A stretch of DNA of 64,000 bases. Origin: Streptomyces cavernae (GTDB taxonomy: Bacteria > Actinomycetota > Actinomycetes > Streptomycetales > Streptomycetaceae). The notes below the pieces were generated by a model. It saw nothing but the letters and a program-made list of their open reading frames with translations, did no database searches and was not told where the DNA came from. Shown here in pieces: positions 1 to 8,593 of the stretch (the first letter of the stretch is position 1; the number at the start of each line of letters is the position of its first letter). Both the position numbers and the translations under genes were made by a program. The stretch covers positions 186,001 to 250,000 of the forward strand of contig NZ_RPDJ01000007.1 in assembly GCF_004023625.1 (NCBI RefSeq), written 5' to 3'.

Positions 1-486
<486 letters not shown>

Positions 487-489
487 GGA

Positions 490-540
490 GGCGCTGCGCC
501 GCGGGCGGACAAGCCGCGCCCGCGGCGCAGCGCCTTCTTC
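490..540 (+). terminator. Rho-independent terminator after uvrA
   Basis: A perfect 18-bp stem (490-507 with 517-534) and a 9-nt loop are followed by TTCTTC. It begins 4 bases after the uvrA stop codon. The stem arm GGCGCTGCGCCGCGGGCG is itself nearly self-complementary. Confidence 0.9.
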
Positions 541-700
541 ACCGTTACGGTAGGTGCCCTGGCGATCTCAAGGCTCAAGGAGCCGACGAAAGCGCGGCCG
601 CCCGCGCCGCTGCCGGGGCGGTGCCGTGCTTCCGCGGGCCCGCGGACGTGGCGGTGGCCGTGCCGGTGGCGCCGGCAACGGTGGCAACCACCTGAGCGTC

Positions 701-1609
701 CTAAGCCAGTTCGGAGGCGTACGGCGGCTCCGCGCCCGCCCGTGAACAGGTGATCGCCGCCGCGCGCGCGGCCAGCCGCAGCAGTTCGCCCCAGCCCGTG
801 GCGCCCAGCCCGGTCAGGGCTTCGGCGGAGAGCGCGTCTCGGGTGGCCAGGCCGTGCAGCAGCGCCGCGTTCACTGTGTCGCCGGCGCCGATGGTGTCCA
901 CCACGTCGACCCGTTCACCGGGGACGGTGTACTCGGTCCCGTCCCGGGTGAACGCGGTCAGTCCGTCGCCGCCCCGGGTGACCACTACGGCCGCCGGTCC
1001 GGCCGCCAGCCACTCGCGCGGCGAACCGCCCAGCCACTGGGCGTCCTCCTGGGAGAGCTTGAGCAGCGAGACCGAGGGGAGCCAGCTCTTGAAACGGGCC
1101 CGGTAGGCGTCGGCGTCCGGGATCAGACCGGCCCGGATGTTGGGGTCCAGCGCCGTGAACAGACCTCGCGCGGAAGCACCGCGCATCAGTTCCTCGTACG
1201 CGGTCGCGCCCGGTTCGAGGACGAGCGAGCACGTGCCGAAGGACACCGCCCGCGCTCCGGTGGGGAGTCCGCCCACCCCGCCGTCGAAGAGCCGGTCGGC
1301 CGTGCCGTCGACGTAGAAGGAGTAGCGTGCGGAGCCGTCCGCTCCGATCGACGCGACCGCCAGCGTCGTCGGTTCCCCGCCGCGCTGTACCTGCGTGACG
1401 TCGACACCCGCCGCGCGCAGCCCGTCGAGCAGGGCATCACCGAAGGCGTCGTGGGAGACGCGGGAGCAGAAGGCAGTGGGGGAGCCGAGGCGGCCGAGGG
1501 CCACGGCGGTGTTGTAGGGGCCGCCGCCCAGGCGCGGACTCAGCGCGGCGAGCGCGCCCGCTCCCTGCGGTACCAGGTCGATCAGGGCCTCACCGGCTAC
1601 GACGATCAC
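701..1609 (-). CDS. PfkB-family carbohydrate kinase (fructokinase/ribokinase type)
   Basis: A 302-residue sugar kinase of the ribokinase/PfkB superfamily that would phosphorylate an imported sugar with ATP. It begins IVVAGEALIDLVPQG, has the first PfkB signature GGGPYNTAVALGRLG near residue 40, and the C-terminal signature DTIGAGDTVNAALL with the catalytic Asp of GAGD. I chose the GTG at 1609 because GGAAAGGA sits 8 nt upstream. This GTG overlaps the TGA of the upstream lacI-type gene (GTGA), so the two are translationally coupled. The substrate cannot be read from the sequence; fructose, ribose or another hexose is possible. No sugar transporter lies next to it in this window. Confidence 0.88.
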   Translation of the reverse strand: MIVVAGEALIDLVPQGAGALAALSPRLGGGPYNTAVALGRLGSPTAFCSRVSHDAFGDALLDGLRAAGVDVTQVQRGGEPTTLAVASIGADGSARYSFYVDGTADRLFDGGVGGLPTGARAVSFGTCSLVLEPGATAYEELMRGASARGLFTALDPNIRAGLIPDADAYRARFKSWLPSVSLLKLSQEDAQWLGGSPREWLAAGPAAVVVTRGGDGLTAFTRDGTEYTVPGERVDVVDTIGAGDTVNAALLHGLATRDALSAEALTGLGATGWGELLRLAARAAAITCSRAGAEPPYASELA

Positions 1610-2694
1610 GAGACGGTTCCTTTCCCGGAGCAGCCGCACGACGTGCGGTGGACGAAGGTGCAGGGCAGCCGGAGAGTGCGGGAGGGGCGGCCGGGGGCGG
1701 CCAGCCGGTCCAGCAGGAGCCGGACGGCCTCGGCGCCGATCTCCCGGCTGGGCTGGGAGACCGCGGTGAGCCGGGGCTCGAACAGGTCTGCCCAGGAGAA
1801 GTCGTCGAAGCAGCAGAGCGCCACGTCACCGGGAACCGACAGGTTCCGCTCACGCAGCGCGCGCAGGGCGCCGATCGTCATCGTGTTGTTGGCGGTGATC
1901 AGCGCGGTGGGCGGGGCGGTGCCGGAGAGCAGGGCACGGGTCGCGCGCTCGGCCGACTCCGCCTCGGAGTTGCCGGGCGCCACCAGGTCCTCGTCGTAGG
2001 GCAGCCCGGCGGCGGCGAGACCGCGCCGGTAGCCTGCGGTCCGCTCGGTCGTGGTGCTCAGCCCGGGCAGTCCCGCGACCAGACCGATCCGCCGGTGCCC
2101 GGCCTCCGCGAGGTGTCCCACGAGCCGCACCACCGGCTCGGTGTTCTCCGCGCCGACCTGATCGAAACGGAATCCCGTCCCGTCGTCGGCTTCGATTCGG
2201 TCGGCTGAGCCTCGGTCGGCTTCGTCCCGGCCGGCTTCGTCCGTCCCGCCTACCAACCGGTCGACGAACACCGTCGGTACCGCGTGGCGTGCCAGGTAGC
2301 CGAGCAGTTCGTCCGGCTCCGGCGAGGGAGCCACGATCATGCCGTCGACACGGCGCTCGTGGAGCAGTTGGACGACCGTGCGCTCATGCCGGGGGTCGTC
2401 GTGCGGATCGGCGATCAGCAGACTGTAGCCGTGCCGCAGGGCCCCGGCCTCCACACCCTGGAGGATCTCCGTGAAGTAGGGATTGCTGATCGCCGAGACC
2501 GCCAGGCCGATGGACCGCGTCCGGGAGGTGACCAGGGAGCGGGCGAGGGTGTTGGGCGTGTAGCCGAGCTCGTCGATCGCGTCGAGCACCGCCCGGCGGG
2601 TGTCCGGCAGCACCCGGCGGGTGTCGTTGAGGACGTGCGAGACCGTCGCGACGGACACACCCGCGCGCCGGGCCACATCGGCCATGGTGGCCAT
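1606..2694 (-). CDS. LacI-family transcriptional regulator
   Basis: A 362-residue LacI/GalR repressor. The N-terminal HTH is ADVARRAGVSVATVSHVLND, followed by the hinge helix region (YTPNTLARSLV) and a periplasmic-binding-protein-like effector domain (SIGLAVSAISNPYFTEILQG, LITANNTMTIGALRALRE, CCFDDFSWADLF). It is slightly longer than usual because of an insertion rich in Asp, Arg and Ala around residues 155-175 (DEAGRDEADRGSADRIEA). The downstream sugar kinase overlaps its stop codon, so it probably controls the kinase and itself. A 28-bp perfect palindrome of LacI-operator type lies 224 bp upstream. GAGAGGA about 10 nt before the ATG serves as ribosome-binding site. Confidence 0.93.
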   Translation of the reverse strand: MATMADVARRAGVSVATVSHVLNDTRRVLPDTRRAVLDAIDELGYTPNTLARSLVTSRTRSIGLAVSAISNPYFTEILQGVEAGALRHGYSLLIADPHDDPRHERTVVQLLHERRVDGMIVAPSPEPDELLGYLARHAVPTVFVDRLVGGTDEAGRDEADRGSADRIEADDGTGFRFDQVGAENTEPVVRLVGHLAEAGHRRIGLVAGLPGLSTTTERTAGYRRGLAAAGLPYDEDLVAPGNSEAESAERATRALLSGTAPPTALITANNTMTIGALRALRERNLSVPGDVALCCFDDFSWADLFEPRLTAVSQPSREIGAEAVRLLLDRLAAPGRPSRTLRLPCTFVHRTSCGCSGKGTVS

Positions 2695-2722
2695 CCGAAC
2701 CTGTTCCTCTCGACGCGGGAAG

Positions 2723-2840
2723 GCCTCGGGAAGTCCCCGCCGACCTCGGGAAGCCCTGACAACCTCAGGAGATCCCTGACGACCTCGGGAAGCCCCCCAC
2801 TTCCACCGACCTCAGGAAGTCCCTGACGACCTCGGAAGCC
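2723..2840. repeat. Degenerate direct repeats of about 20 bp
   Basis: Five to six imperfect copies of a unit close to GACCTCGGGAAGCCCTGAC, with variants GACCTCAGGAAGTCC and AACCTCAGGAGATCC. They lie in the 5' leader or promoter region of the lacI-type gene. Their function is unknown. Confidence 0.6.
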
Positions 2841-2917
2841 CCCGTGGACGGCCGTCGCACGACAGGCGTCGGGAAGCCTCGGTGCAGTCGACGGGAACGT
2901 ACCTCATCCGGGGCCGG

Positions 2918-2945
2918 ACGTAAACGCTTGCGCAAGCGTTTACGT
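2918..2945. promoter_or_regulatory. 28-bp perfect palindrome, probable LacI-family operator
   Basis: Left arm ACGTAAACGCTTGC is followed immediately by its exact reverse complement. The core (AAACGCTTGCGCAAGCGTTT) has the central CG-type symmetry and AAACG flanks usual for LacI/GalR operators. The neighbouring LacI-family gene starts 224 bp away on the minus strand. That it binds this regulator is inference. Confidence 0.75.
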
Positions 2946-2990
2946 CATCACCTGGTCCCTCGGACCTCATTTCGTCACCGAGCCATGTCC

Positions 2991-3069
2991 CGACGCCCCG
3001 ACGCCCCGACGCCCCGACGCACCGACGCCCTGGCGTCCCGACGCCCCAGCGTCCAGGCGTCCCGGCGTC
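2991..3069. repeat. CGACGCCC octamer repeat, partly inverted
   Basis: Consecutive copies of the octamer CGACGCCC, then copies of GGCGTC in the opposite sense. The tract can fold back on itself and may end transcription of the minus-strand HTH gene, whose stop codon lies at its edge. Confidence 0.55.
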
Positions 3070-4012
3070 ACTCCCACTCCCACGCGATCCCGACCATCCC
3101 CGACCGCACCCGTGGTTCCACCAGGTGCACCGAGTGGTGCGGCCCGCTAAGCGGCAGTTCCTGGCGGCCGCTGCGCGGGGCCGCCGCCGAGTGCTGGGTG
3201 AAGCGGTGGCAGCGCAGCGGGAGGGCCTCCTCGGCGAAGCTGACCTGCAGCGCGTACTGGCCGCCCGCGAGGCCGAAACCGCGTACGTACTCGCTCGAGG
3301 GCCCGGCCGTGCCGTCCTCGAAGCAGTAGCGGAACAGAAAGGTGTCGCCCGCCCGCAGCCGGGTGCCGAAGAGCAGTTCGGCCACGACCACCCCGGTCTC
3401 CGCGTGCCAGCGCACCCGCCCGGTACGGCAGTTCTCCAGCGCGCGCACCGTCATGCCGTCGGGCGCGCAGCCCGGGTCGCCGTGGTGGACGGCCACGTAC
3501 CGGTCCACACCGTCCCGCGCGGCGCGCACGATGTGATGGGAGTCCCGGGCGGCGAGCTCACGCCGCGGGCCGATGCGTACGTGCTCGTGGTGGCCGATGG
3601 TGTGCAGCCCGCCGTCCGGTGAGGCCTCCAACTCGGCGAGCAGTCGCTCCAGTACCCCGGAGGCCGCCACCAGGGAACGGTAGGAACGGGCCGGCCGCTC
3701 CGGACCGCAGCGTTCGTCGGGCCGTGCGAGCAGGCGTATCAGGGACTCGTCCGGCAGTTGGAGGATTTCCTCCAGGGCGCGTACGGCGCGCAGCGACTCG
3801 GGGCGCTGCGGACGCCGGGCGCCCTGCTGCCAGTAACTCAGGCTCGTCACGCCGACCTTGACGCCGTATCGCGTCAGATGGTGCTGGACGCGCTGCAGCG
3901 GCAGTCCACGGGCGGCGATCGCGGCGCGCAGCGCGACGTGGAAGGGGCCGCCTTCGAGAGCCGTCTCCAATTTCGGCAGGGCGGGGTCCGCGTGCTGTAT
4001 GCCGTACCGCAT
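3068..4012 (-). CDS. HTH (XRE-like) DNA-binding protein of unknown role
   Basis: A 314-residue protein. Residues about 25-80 look like an XRE-type helix-turn-helix (LQRVQHHLTRYGVKVGVTSL, then YWQQGARRPQRPESLRAVRA). The rest is a beta-rich domain without a family I can name (GDTFLFRYCFEDG, GGQYALQVSFAEEALPLR). I took the ATG at 4012 (MRYGIQHADPALPK) because GGAAAGG lies 10 nt upstream; the frame stays open further 5' only as low-complexity Pro/Arg sequence. It is a single gene, divergent from uvrC. Proteins of this shape recur in Streptomyces as developmental or stress regulators, but no function is assigned here. Confidence 0.75.
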   Translation of the reverse strand: MRYGIQHADPALPKLETALEGGPFHVALRAAIAARGLPLQRVQHHLTRYGVKVGVTSLSYWQQGARRPQRPESLRAVRALEEILQLPDESLIRLLARPDERCGPERPARSYRSLVAASGVLERLLAELEASPDGGLHTIGHHEHVRIGPRRELAARDSHHIVRAARDGVDRYVAVHHGDPGCAPDGMTVRALENCRTGRVRWHAETGVVVAELLFGTRLRAGDTFLFRYCFEDGTAGPSSEYVRGFGLAGGQYALQVSFAEEALPLRCHRFTQHSAAAPRSGRQELPLSGPHHSVHLVEPRVRSGMVGIAWEWE

Positions 4013-4521
4013 GCAGGGGCCTTTCCGTTCTGGGTCCCAAGTCACCCCGCATTGAAGCGCTTTGATCGGTACCGGACAACATTCGGTGCCCGAGCGTGGC
4101 GATCTACCTGCCTCGCGGACCGGAAACAGGGGCATGTCCCGGGCGGGTGGCGTGATTCCGCATCCTCGTTGCCCGGTACGGCCGACCGCGGATTCCAGCA
4201 GGTCGGCGCGTCCGCGCCCCGGAGGAGCCCCCTTCCGGGAAACCGGACGCCGGGTTTCCGGAGGGCCGACCTCCGGGGTCCGCGGACATGGCCGAAACGG
4301 GGCGACGGGATCGGCGGAATGCACCGGGGGAGAGGCGCTGCCTGGTAAGGGGCGTACGGCTGGAGGAGCGCCCCTTACCGGCGCTCTCGCCCCGCCCCCG
4401 TCCCACCTCGGCCTCGCCCGCGGTTCGCCCGCACGGCGCCCCGAACCCGGCCCGTGATCCGGTGGGTATGGGCTGTCCACAGGGCCGCCGCACTGTCACT
4501 CCGCGCAAGTAGGGTGTGGAC
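4013..4521. other. Divergent intergenic region between HTH gene and uvrC
   Basis: 509 bases without a gene. At 4052-4065 there is a TTGAAGCGCTTTGA box resembling a LacI-type operator core (AAGCGCTT). At 4344-4379 there is a perfect 11-bp hairpin. It should contain both promoters, but no clear -35/-10 pair is visible. GTAGGG at 4509-4514 is the uvrC ribosome-binding site. Confidence 0.6.
4344..4379. repeat. Perfect 11-bp inverted repeat upstream of uvrC
   Basis: GGTAAGGGGCG (4344-4354) pairs exactly with CGCCCCTTACC (4369-4379) around a 14-nt loop. There is no T-tract on either side, so a simple terminator is unlikely. Confidence 0.6.
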
Positions 4522-6558
4522 ATGGCCGACCCCTCCAGCTACCGCCCCCAGCCGGGACAGATTCCCGACTCGCCCGGGGTGTACAGGTTCCGTGACGAGC
4601 ACCGCCGGGTGATCTACGTCGGGAAGGCGAAGAGCCTGCGCAGCCGCCTGGCCAACTACTTCCAGGACCTCGCGGGCCTCCATCCGCGCACCCGCACCAT
4701 GGTCACCACGGCCGCGTCCGTGGAGTGGACGGTGGTGTCCACGGAGGTCGAGGCGCTGCAGCTGGAGTACTCCTGGATCAAGGAGTTCGACCCCCGTTTC
4801 AACGTCAAGTACCGCGACGACAAGAGCTACCCCTACCTCGCGGTGACCATGAACGAGGAGTTCCCGCGCGTGCAGGTGATGCGCGGTCACAAGAAGAAGG
4901 GTGTCCGCTACTTCGGGCCGTACGCGCACGCGTGGGCGATCCGGGACACCGTCGACCTCCTGCTGCGCGTCTTTCCCGTGCGCACCTGCTCCGCCGGCGT
5001 CTTCAAGAACGCCGCGCGCACCGGCCGCCCCTGTCTGCTCGGCTACATCGGCAAGTGCTCGGCCCCCTGCGTCGGCCGGGTCTCCGCAGCGGAGCACCGC
5101 GAACTCACCGAGGAGTTCTGCGATTTCATGGCCGGCCGCACCGGCACGTACATCCGTCGTCTGGAGAAGCAGATGACCGAGGCGGCCGAGGAGATGGAGT
5201 ACGAGCGGGCCGCCCGCCTCCGGGACGACATCGAGGCCCTGAAGCGGGCCATGGAGAAGAACGCGGTGGTGCTCGCCGACGCGACCGACGCCGATCTGAT
5301 GGCGGTCGCGGAGGACGAACTGGAGGCGGCCGTACAGATCTTCCACGTCCGCGGCGGCCGGGTGCGCGGCCAGCGGGGCTGGGTCACGGACAAGGTGGAG
5401 GCCGTCACCACCGGCGACCTCGTCGAGCACGCGCTCCAGCAGCTCTACGGGGAGGAGACCGGCGACTCCGTCCCCAAGGAGGTGCTGGTCCCGGCGCTGC
5501 CCGACCCTCTGGAGCCGGTTCAGCAGTGGCTCACCCAGCGCCGCGGGTCCAACGTCTCCCTGCGCATACCGCAGCGCGGCGACAAGAAGGCCCTCATGGA
5601 GACGGTGCAGCGCAACGCCCAGCAGGCGCTCGTACTGCACAAGACCAAGCGCGCATCCGACCTGACCACCCGCTCGCGTGCCCTGGAGGAGATCGCCGAC
5701 GCCCTGGAGCTGGACAGCGCGCCCCTGCGGATCGAGTGCTACGACGTCTCGCACCTCCAGGGCGACGACGTGGTGGCCTCCATGGTCGTCTTCGAGGACG
5801 GGCTGGCCAGGAAGAGCGAGTACCGGCGCTTCCAGATCAAGGGATTCCGGGGCCAGGACGACGTCCGCTCCATGCACGAGGTGATCACCCGCCGCTTCCG
5901 GCGCTACCTCGCGGAGAAGGAGCAGACCGGGGAGTGGACCGACGGCGAGAACCCGCTGACCGAGGACGACGGCCGTCCCAAGCGCTTCGCCTACCCGCCG
6001 CAGCTCGTCGTCGTGGACGGCGGACAGCCGCAGGTCGCGGCGGCCAAGAAGGCCCTGGACGAGCTGGGCATCGACGACATCGCCGTCTGCGGTCTGGCCA
6101 AGCGCCTCGAAGAGGTCTGGATGCCCGGCGAGGACGACCCGGTGGTGCTGCCCCGCACCAGCGAAGGGCTGTACCTTCTGCAGCGCGTGCGCGACGAGGC
6201 GCACCGCTTCGCGATCACCTACCAGCGCACCAAGCGGGCCAAACGGTTCCGGGCGAGCCCCCTCGACGACGTAGCGGGACTCGGTGAGACCCGAAAGCAG
6301 GCCCTGATCAAGCACTTCGGCTCGGTGAAGAGGCTGCGGTCGGCCACAATCGACCAGATCTGCGAAGTGCCCGGCGTAGGGCGCAAGACCGCGGAGACCG
6401 TCGCCGCGGCCTTCGCGCGGGCGGCCCCCACCGCACCCGCCGTGAACACAGCAACCGGAGAGATCATGGAAGACGACGAGCCCGAGACCACGGCGGGCAC
6501 CCCGGAGGAGCCCGTCACCGCGGGCGCCCCGGACGAACCACGGGGGCAGGAGACATGA
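4522..6558 (+). CDS. uvrC: Excinuclease ABC subunit C
   Basis: A 678-residue UvrC, the dual-incision nuclease of nucleotide excision repair. The N-terminal GIY-YIG nuclease has GVYRFRDEHRRVIYVGKAKS followed by LRSRLANYF. The central UVR motif is MEYERAARLRDDIEALKRAM. The RNase H-like C-terminal nuclease shows CYDVSHLQGDDVVASMVVFE and VVDGGQPQV. A helix-hairpin-helix pair (GETRKQALIKHFGSVKRL, CEVPGVGRKTAETVAAAF) is followed by a short acidic tail. I prefer ATG 4522 over GTG 4516 because of GTAGGG 7 nt upstream and the typical start MADPSSY. Its TGA overlaps the next ATG (ATGA), making it the first gene of the uvrC-rapZ-yvcK-whiA operon. Confidence 0.97.
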   Translation: MADPSSYRPQPGQIPDSPGVYRFRDEHRRVIYVGKAKSLRSRLANYFQDLAGLHPRTRTMVTTAASVEWTVVSTEVEALQLEYSWIKEFDPRFNVKYRDDKSYPYLAVTMNEEFPRVQVMRGHKKKGVRYFGPYAHAWAIRDTVDLLLRVFPVRTCSAGVFKNAARTGRPCLLGYIGKCSAPCVGRVSAAEHRELTEEFCDFMAGRTGTYIRRLEKQMTEAAEEMEYERAARLRDDIEALKRAMEKNAVVLADATDADLMAVAEDELEAAVQIFHVRGGRVRGQRGWVTDKVEAVTTGDLVEHALQQLYGEETGDSVPKEVLVPALPDPLEPVQQWLTQRRGSNVSLRIPQRGDKKALMETVQRNAQQALVLHKTKRASDLTTRSRALEEIADALELDSAPLRIECYDVSHLQGDDVVASMVVFEDGLARKSEYRRFQIKGFRGQDDVRSMHEVITRRFRRYLAEKEQTGEWTDGENPLTEDDGRPKRFAYPPQLVVVDGGQPQVAAAKKALDELGIDDIAVCGLAKRLEEVWMPGEDDPVVLPRTSEGLYLLQRVRDEAHRFAITYQRTKRAKRFRASPLDDVAGLGETRKQALIKHFGSVKRLRSATIDQICEVPGVGRKTAETVAAAFARAAPTAPAVNTATGEIMEDDEPETTAGTPEEPVTAGAPDEPRGQET

Positions 6559-7553
6559 ACGACCCAGAGGGCCACGAAGGCCGACAGCGTCCAGAGGGCC
6601 CCGAGCCCCCGAACGGCCGAGAACGACCGGAACGCCAAGAGCACGGAGCACAGGTGAGCAAGCCCATCGAATCACCCGGGGTACCCGAGGCGGCCATCCC
6701 CGAGCTGGTGATCATCTCCGGGATGTCGGGCGCCGGGCGGTCCACCGCCGCCAAATGCCTTGAGGACCTCGGCTGGTTCGTCGTCGACAACCTGCCGCCC
6801 GCGCTGATCCCCACCATGGTGGAGCTCGGCGCCCGCTCGCAGGGCAACGTCGCCCGGATCGCGGTCGTGGTCGACGTCCGCGGGCGCCGCTTCTTCGACA
6901 ACCTCCGCGAGTCCCTCGCCGACCTGGACAGCCGCCATGTCACCCGGCGGATCGTCTTCCTGGAGTCCTCCGACGAAGCCCTCGTGCGGCGCTTCGAGTC
7001 CGTGCGCCGTCCGCACCCCCTCCAGGGCGACGGCCGCATCGTCGACGGCATCGCGGCCGAGCGCGAGCTGCTGCGCGAACTGCGCGGCGACGCCGACCTG
7101 GTGATCGACACCTCCAGCCTCAACGTGCACGAGCTGCGGGCCAAGATGGACGCCCAGTTCGCGGGGGAGGAGGAGCCCGAGCTTCGGGCCACCGTCATGT
7201 CCTTCGGCTTCAAGTACGGCCTTCCGGTCGACGCCGACCTCGTCGTGGACATGCGTTTCCTGCCCAACCCGCACTGGGTCCCGGAGCTGCGCCCGTACAC
7301 CGGTCTCAACGAGGAGGTGGCCGCGTACGTCTTCAACCAGCCCGGCGCCAAGGAGTTCCTCGACCGGTACTCCGAACTGCTCCAGCTCGTCGCCGCGGGC
7401 TACCGCCGCGAGGGCAAGCGATATGTGACCATCGCCGTTGGCTGCACCGGCGGCAAGCACCGCTCCGTCGCCACCTCGGAGAAGCTCGCCGCGCGCCTCG
7501 CCGCCCAGGGTGTGGAGACGGTCGTCGTCCACCGGGACATGGGCCGCGAATGA
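6555..7553 (+). CDS. rapZ: RNase adapter/nucleotide-binding protein RapZ (YvcJ family)
   Basis: A P-loop protein of the RapZ/YvcJ family (332 residues). In enterobacteria RapZ hands small RNAs to RNase E; in Gram-positives it is a GTP/ATP-binding protein of less clear role. Walker A is ISGMSGAGRSTAAK. The family motifs LGWFVVDNLPPALIP, the FLESSDEALVRRFESVRRPH segment and the C-terminal IAVGCTGGKHRSVATSE are present. The first 33 residues are low-complexity (Glu/Pro/Arg/Gly). A GTG at 6654 with GGAG upstream (MSKPIES) is a plausible alternative start. Coupled at both ends by ATGA overlaps to uvrC and yvcK. Confidence 0.93.
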   Translation: MNDPEGHEGRQRPEGPEPPNGRERPERQEHGAQVSKPIESPGVPEAAIPELVIISGMSGAGRSTAAKCLEDLGWFVVDNLPPALIPTMVELGARSQGNVARIAVVVDVRGRRFFDNLRESLADLDSRHVTRRIVFLESSDEALVRRFESVRRPHPLQGDGRIVDGIAAERELLRELRGDADLVIDTSSLNVHELRAKMDAQFAGEEEPELRATVMSFGFKYGLPVDADLVVDMRFLPNPHWVPELRPYTGLNEEVAAYVFNQPGAKEFLDRYSELLQLVAAGYRREGKRYVTIAVGCTGGKHRSVATSEKLAARLAAQGVETVVVHRDMGRE

Positions 7554-8593
7554 CCAGACGCTCCCTGCGGCTGAGCACGCTGCGGCGCGTCGCTCCCGAG
7601 GGCCGCGGCGGCCGGGTGCGCCGTCGTGGCACCCAGCCCAAGGTCGTCGCCCTCGGCGGCGGCAGGGGCCTGTCCGCCTCCCTGGCGGCCCTGCGCCGCA
7701 TCACCGGTGATCTCACCGCGGTCGTCACGGTCGCCGACGACGGCGGCTCCAGCGGACGCCTGCGCGACGAGCTGGGCGTGCTGCCGCCCGGCGACCTGCG
7801 CAAGGCGCTGGCCGCGCTGTGCGGCGACGACGACTGGGGACAGACCTGGGCCCGGGTCATCCAGCACCGCTTCCAGTCCAAGGGCGACCTGCACGAACAC
7901 GCGGTCGGCAATCTGCTGATCGTCGCCCTGTGGGAGCAGCTCGGCGATCACGTACAGGCGCTCGACCTGGTCGGCAAACTGCTGGGCGCCCACGGCCGGG
8001 TGCTTCCGATGTCCGCCGTACCTCTGCAACTCCAGGCACTGGTCAAAGGACACGACCCCGCCCGGCCCGACGAGATCGACACCGTGCGGGGCCAGGCCAC
8101 GGTCGCGCTCACCCCGGGCGAGGTGCAGTCCGTGCACCTGGTGCCGAACAACCCGCCCGCCGTGCCCGAGGCCGTCGCCGCGGTCCTCGACGCCGACTGG
8201 GTGGTTCTCGGGCCCGGTTCCTGGTTCTCTTCCGTCATCCCCCATCTACTGGTGCCCGAGCTGCTGGACGCCCTCACGGAGACCAAGGCACGCCGCGTGC
8301 TCTCGTTGAACCTCGCCCCGCAGCCGGGCGAAACCGAAGGGTTCTCACCGCAGCGTCATTTGGAGGTTTTGGGACGACACGCCCCTAAACTCGCCCTGGA
8401 CGTGGTGCTGGCCGACGAGGCCGCCGTGCCCGACCGCGAGTTGCTCACCGCAGCCGCCGAACGGTTCGGGGCCGCGGTCGAGCTGGCACCGGTGGCCCGG
8501 ACCGACGGCTCCCCGACGCATGACCCGGAGCTGCTGGCCGCTGCGTACGACCGTATTTTTCGGATGCATGGAAGGATCGGCCCATGGCGATGA
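7550..8593 (+). CDS. yvcK: Gluconeogenesis factor/UDP-sugar-binding protein YvcK (CofD-like)
   Basis: A 347-residue member of the YvcK/CofD-like family. It binds UDP-GlcNAc and in Bacillus and mycobacteria is needed for growth on gluconeogenic carbon and for peptidoglycan homeostasis. The motif VVALGGGRGLSASLAAL opens the Rossmann-like fold. VTVADDGGSSGRLRDELG and the PPGDLRKAL stretch follow, then LHEHAVGNLLIVAL and VLGPGSWFSSVIPHLLV. The first 25 residues are Arg-rich. Starts inside the rapZ stop (ATGA) and its last 10 bases overlap whiA. Adjacent glycolytic genes fit a carbon/cell-wall link. Confidence 0.93.
   Translation: MTRRSLRLSTLRRVAPEGRGGRVRRRGTQPKVVALGGGRGLSASLAALRRITGDLTAVVTVADDGGSSGRLRDELGVLPPGDLRKALAALCGDDDWGQTWARVIQHRFQSKGDLHEHAVGNLLIVALWEQLGDHVQALDLVGKLLGAHGRVLPMSAVPLQLQALVKGHDPARPDEIDTVRGQATVALTPGEVQSVHLVPNNPPAVPEAVAAVLDADWVVLGPGSWFSSVIPHLLVPELLDALTETKARRVLSLNLAPQPGETEGFSPQRHLEVLGRHAPKLALDVVLADEAAVPDRELLTAAAERFGAAVELAPVARTDGSPTHDPELLAAAYDRIFRMHGRIGPWR

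Larger units (their letters stand above)
2695..3067. other. Repeat-rich intergenic region upstream of lacI-type gene
   Basis: 373 bases without a convincing gene. It holds degenerate direct repeats (2723-2840), a 28-bp perfect palindrome (2918-2945) and a run of CGACGCCC octamers (2991-3069) that reaches the stop codon of the next minus-strand gene. Confidence 0.7.

Noticed and set aside
4375..6675. 766-codon minus-strand frame opposite uvrC
   Set aside because: Shadow frame; UvrC on the plus strand has all domains and no minus-strand start signal is present.
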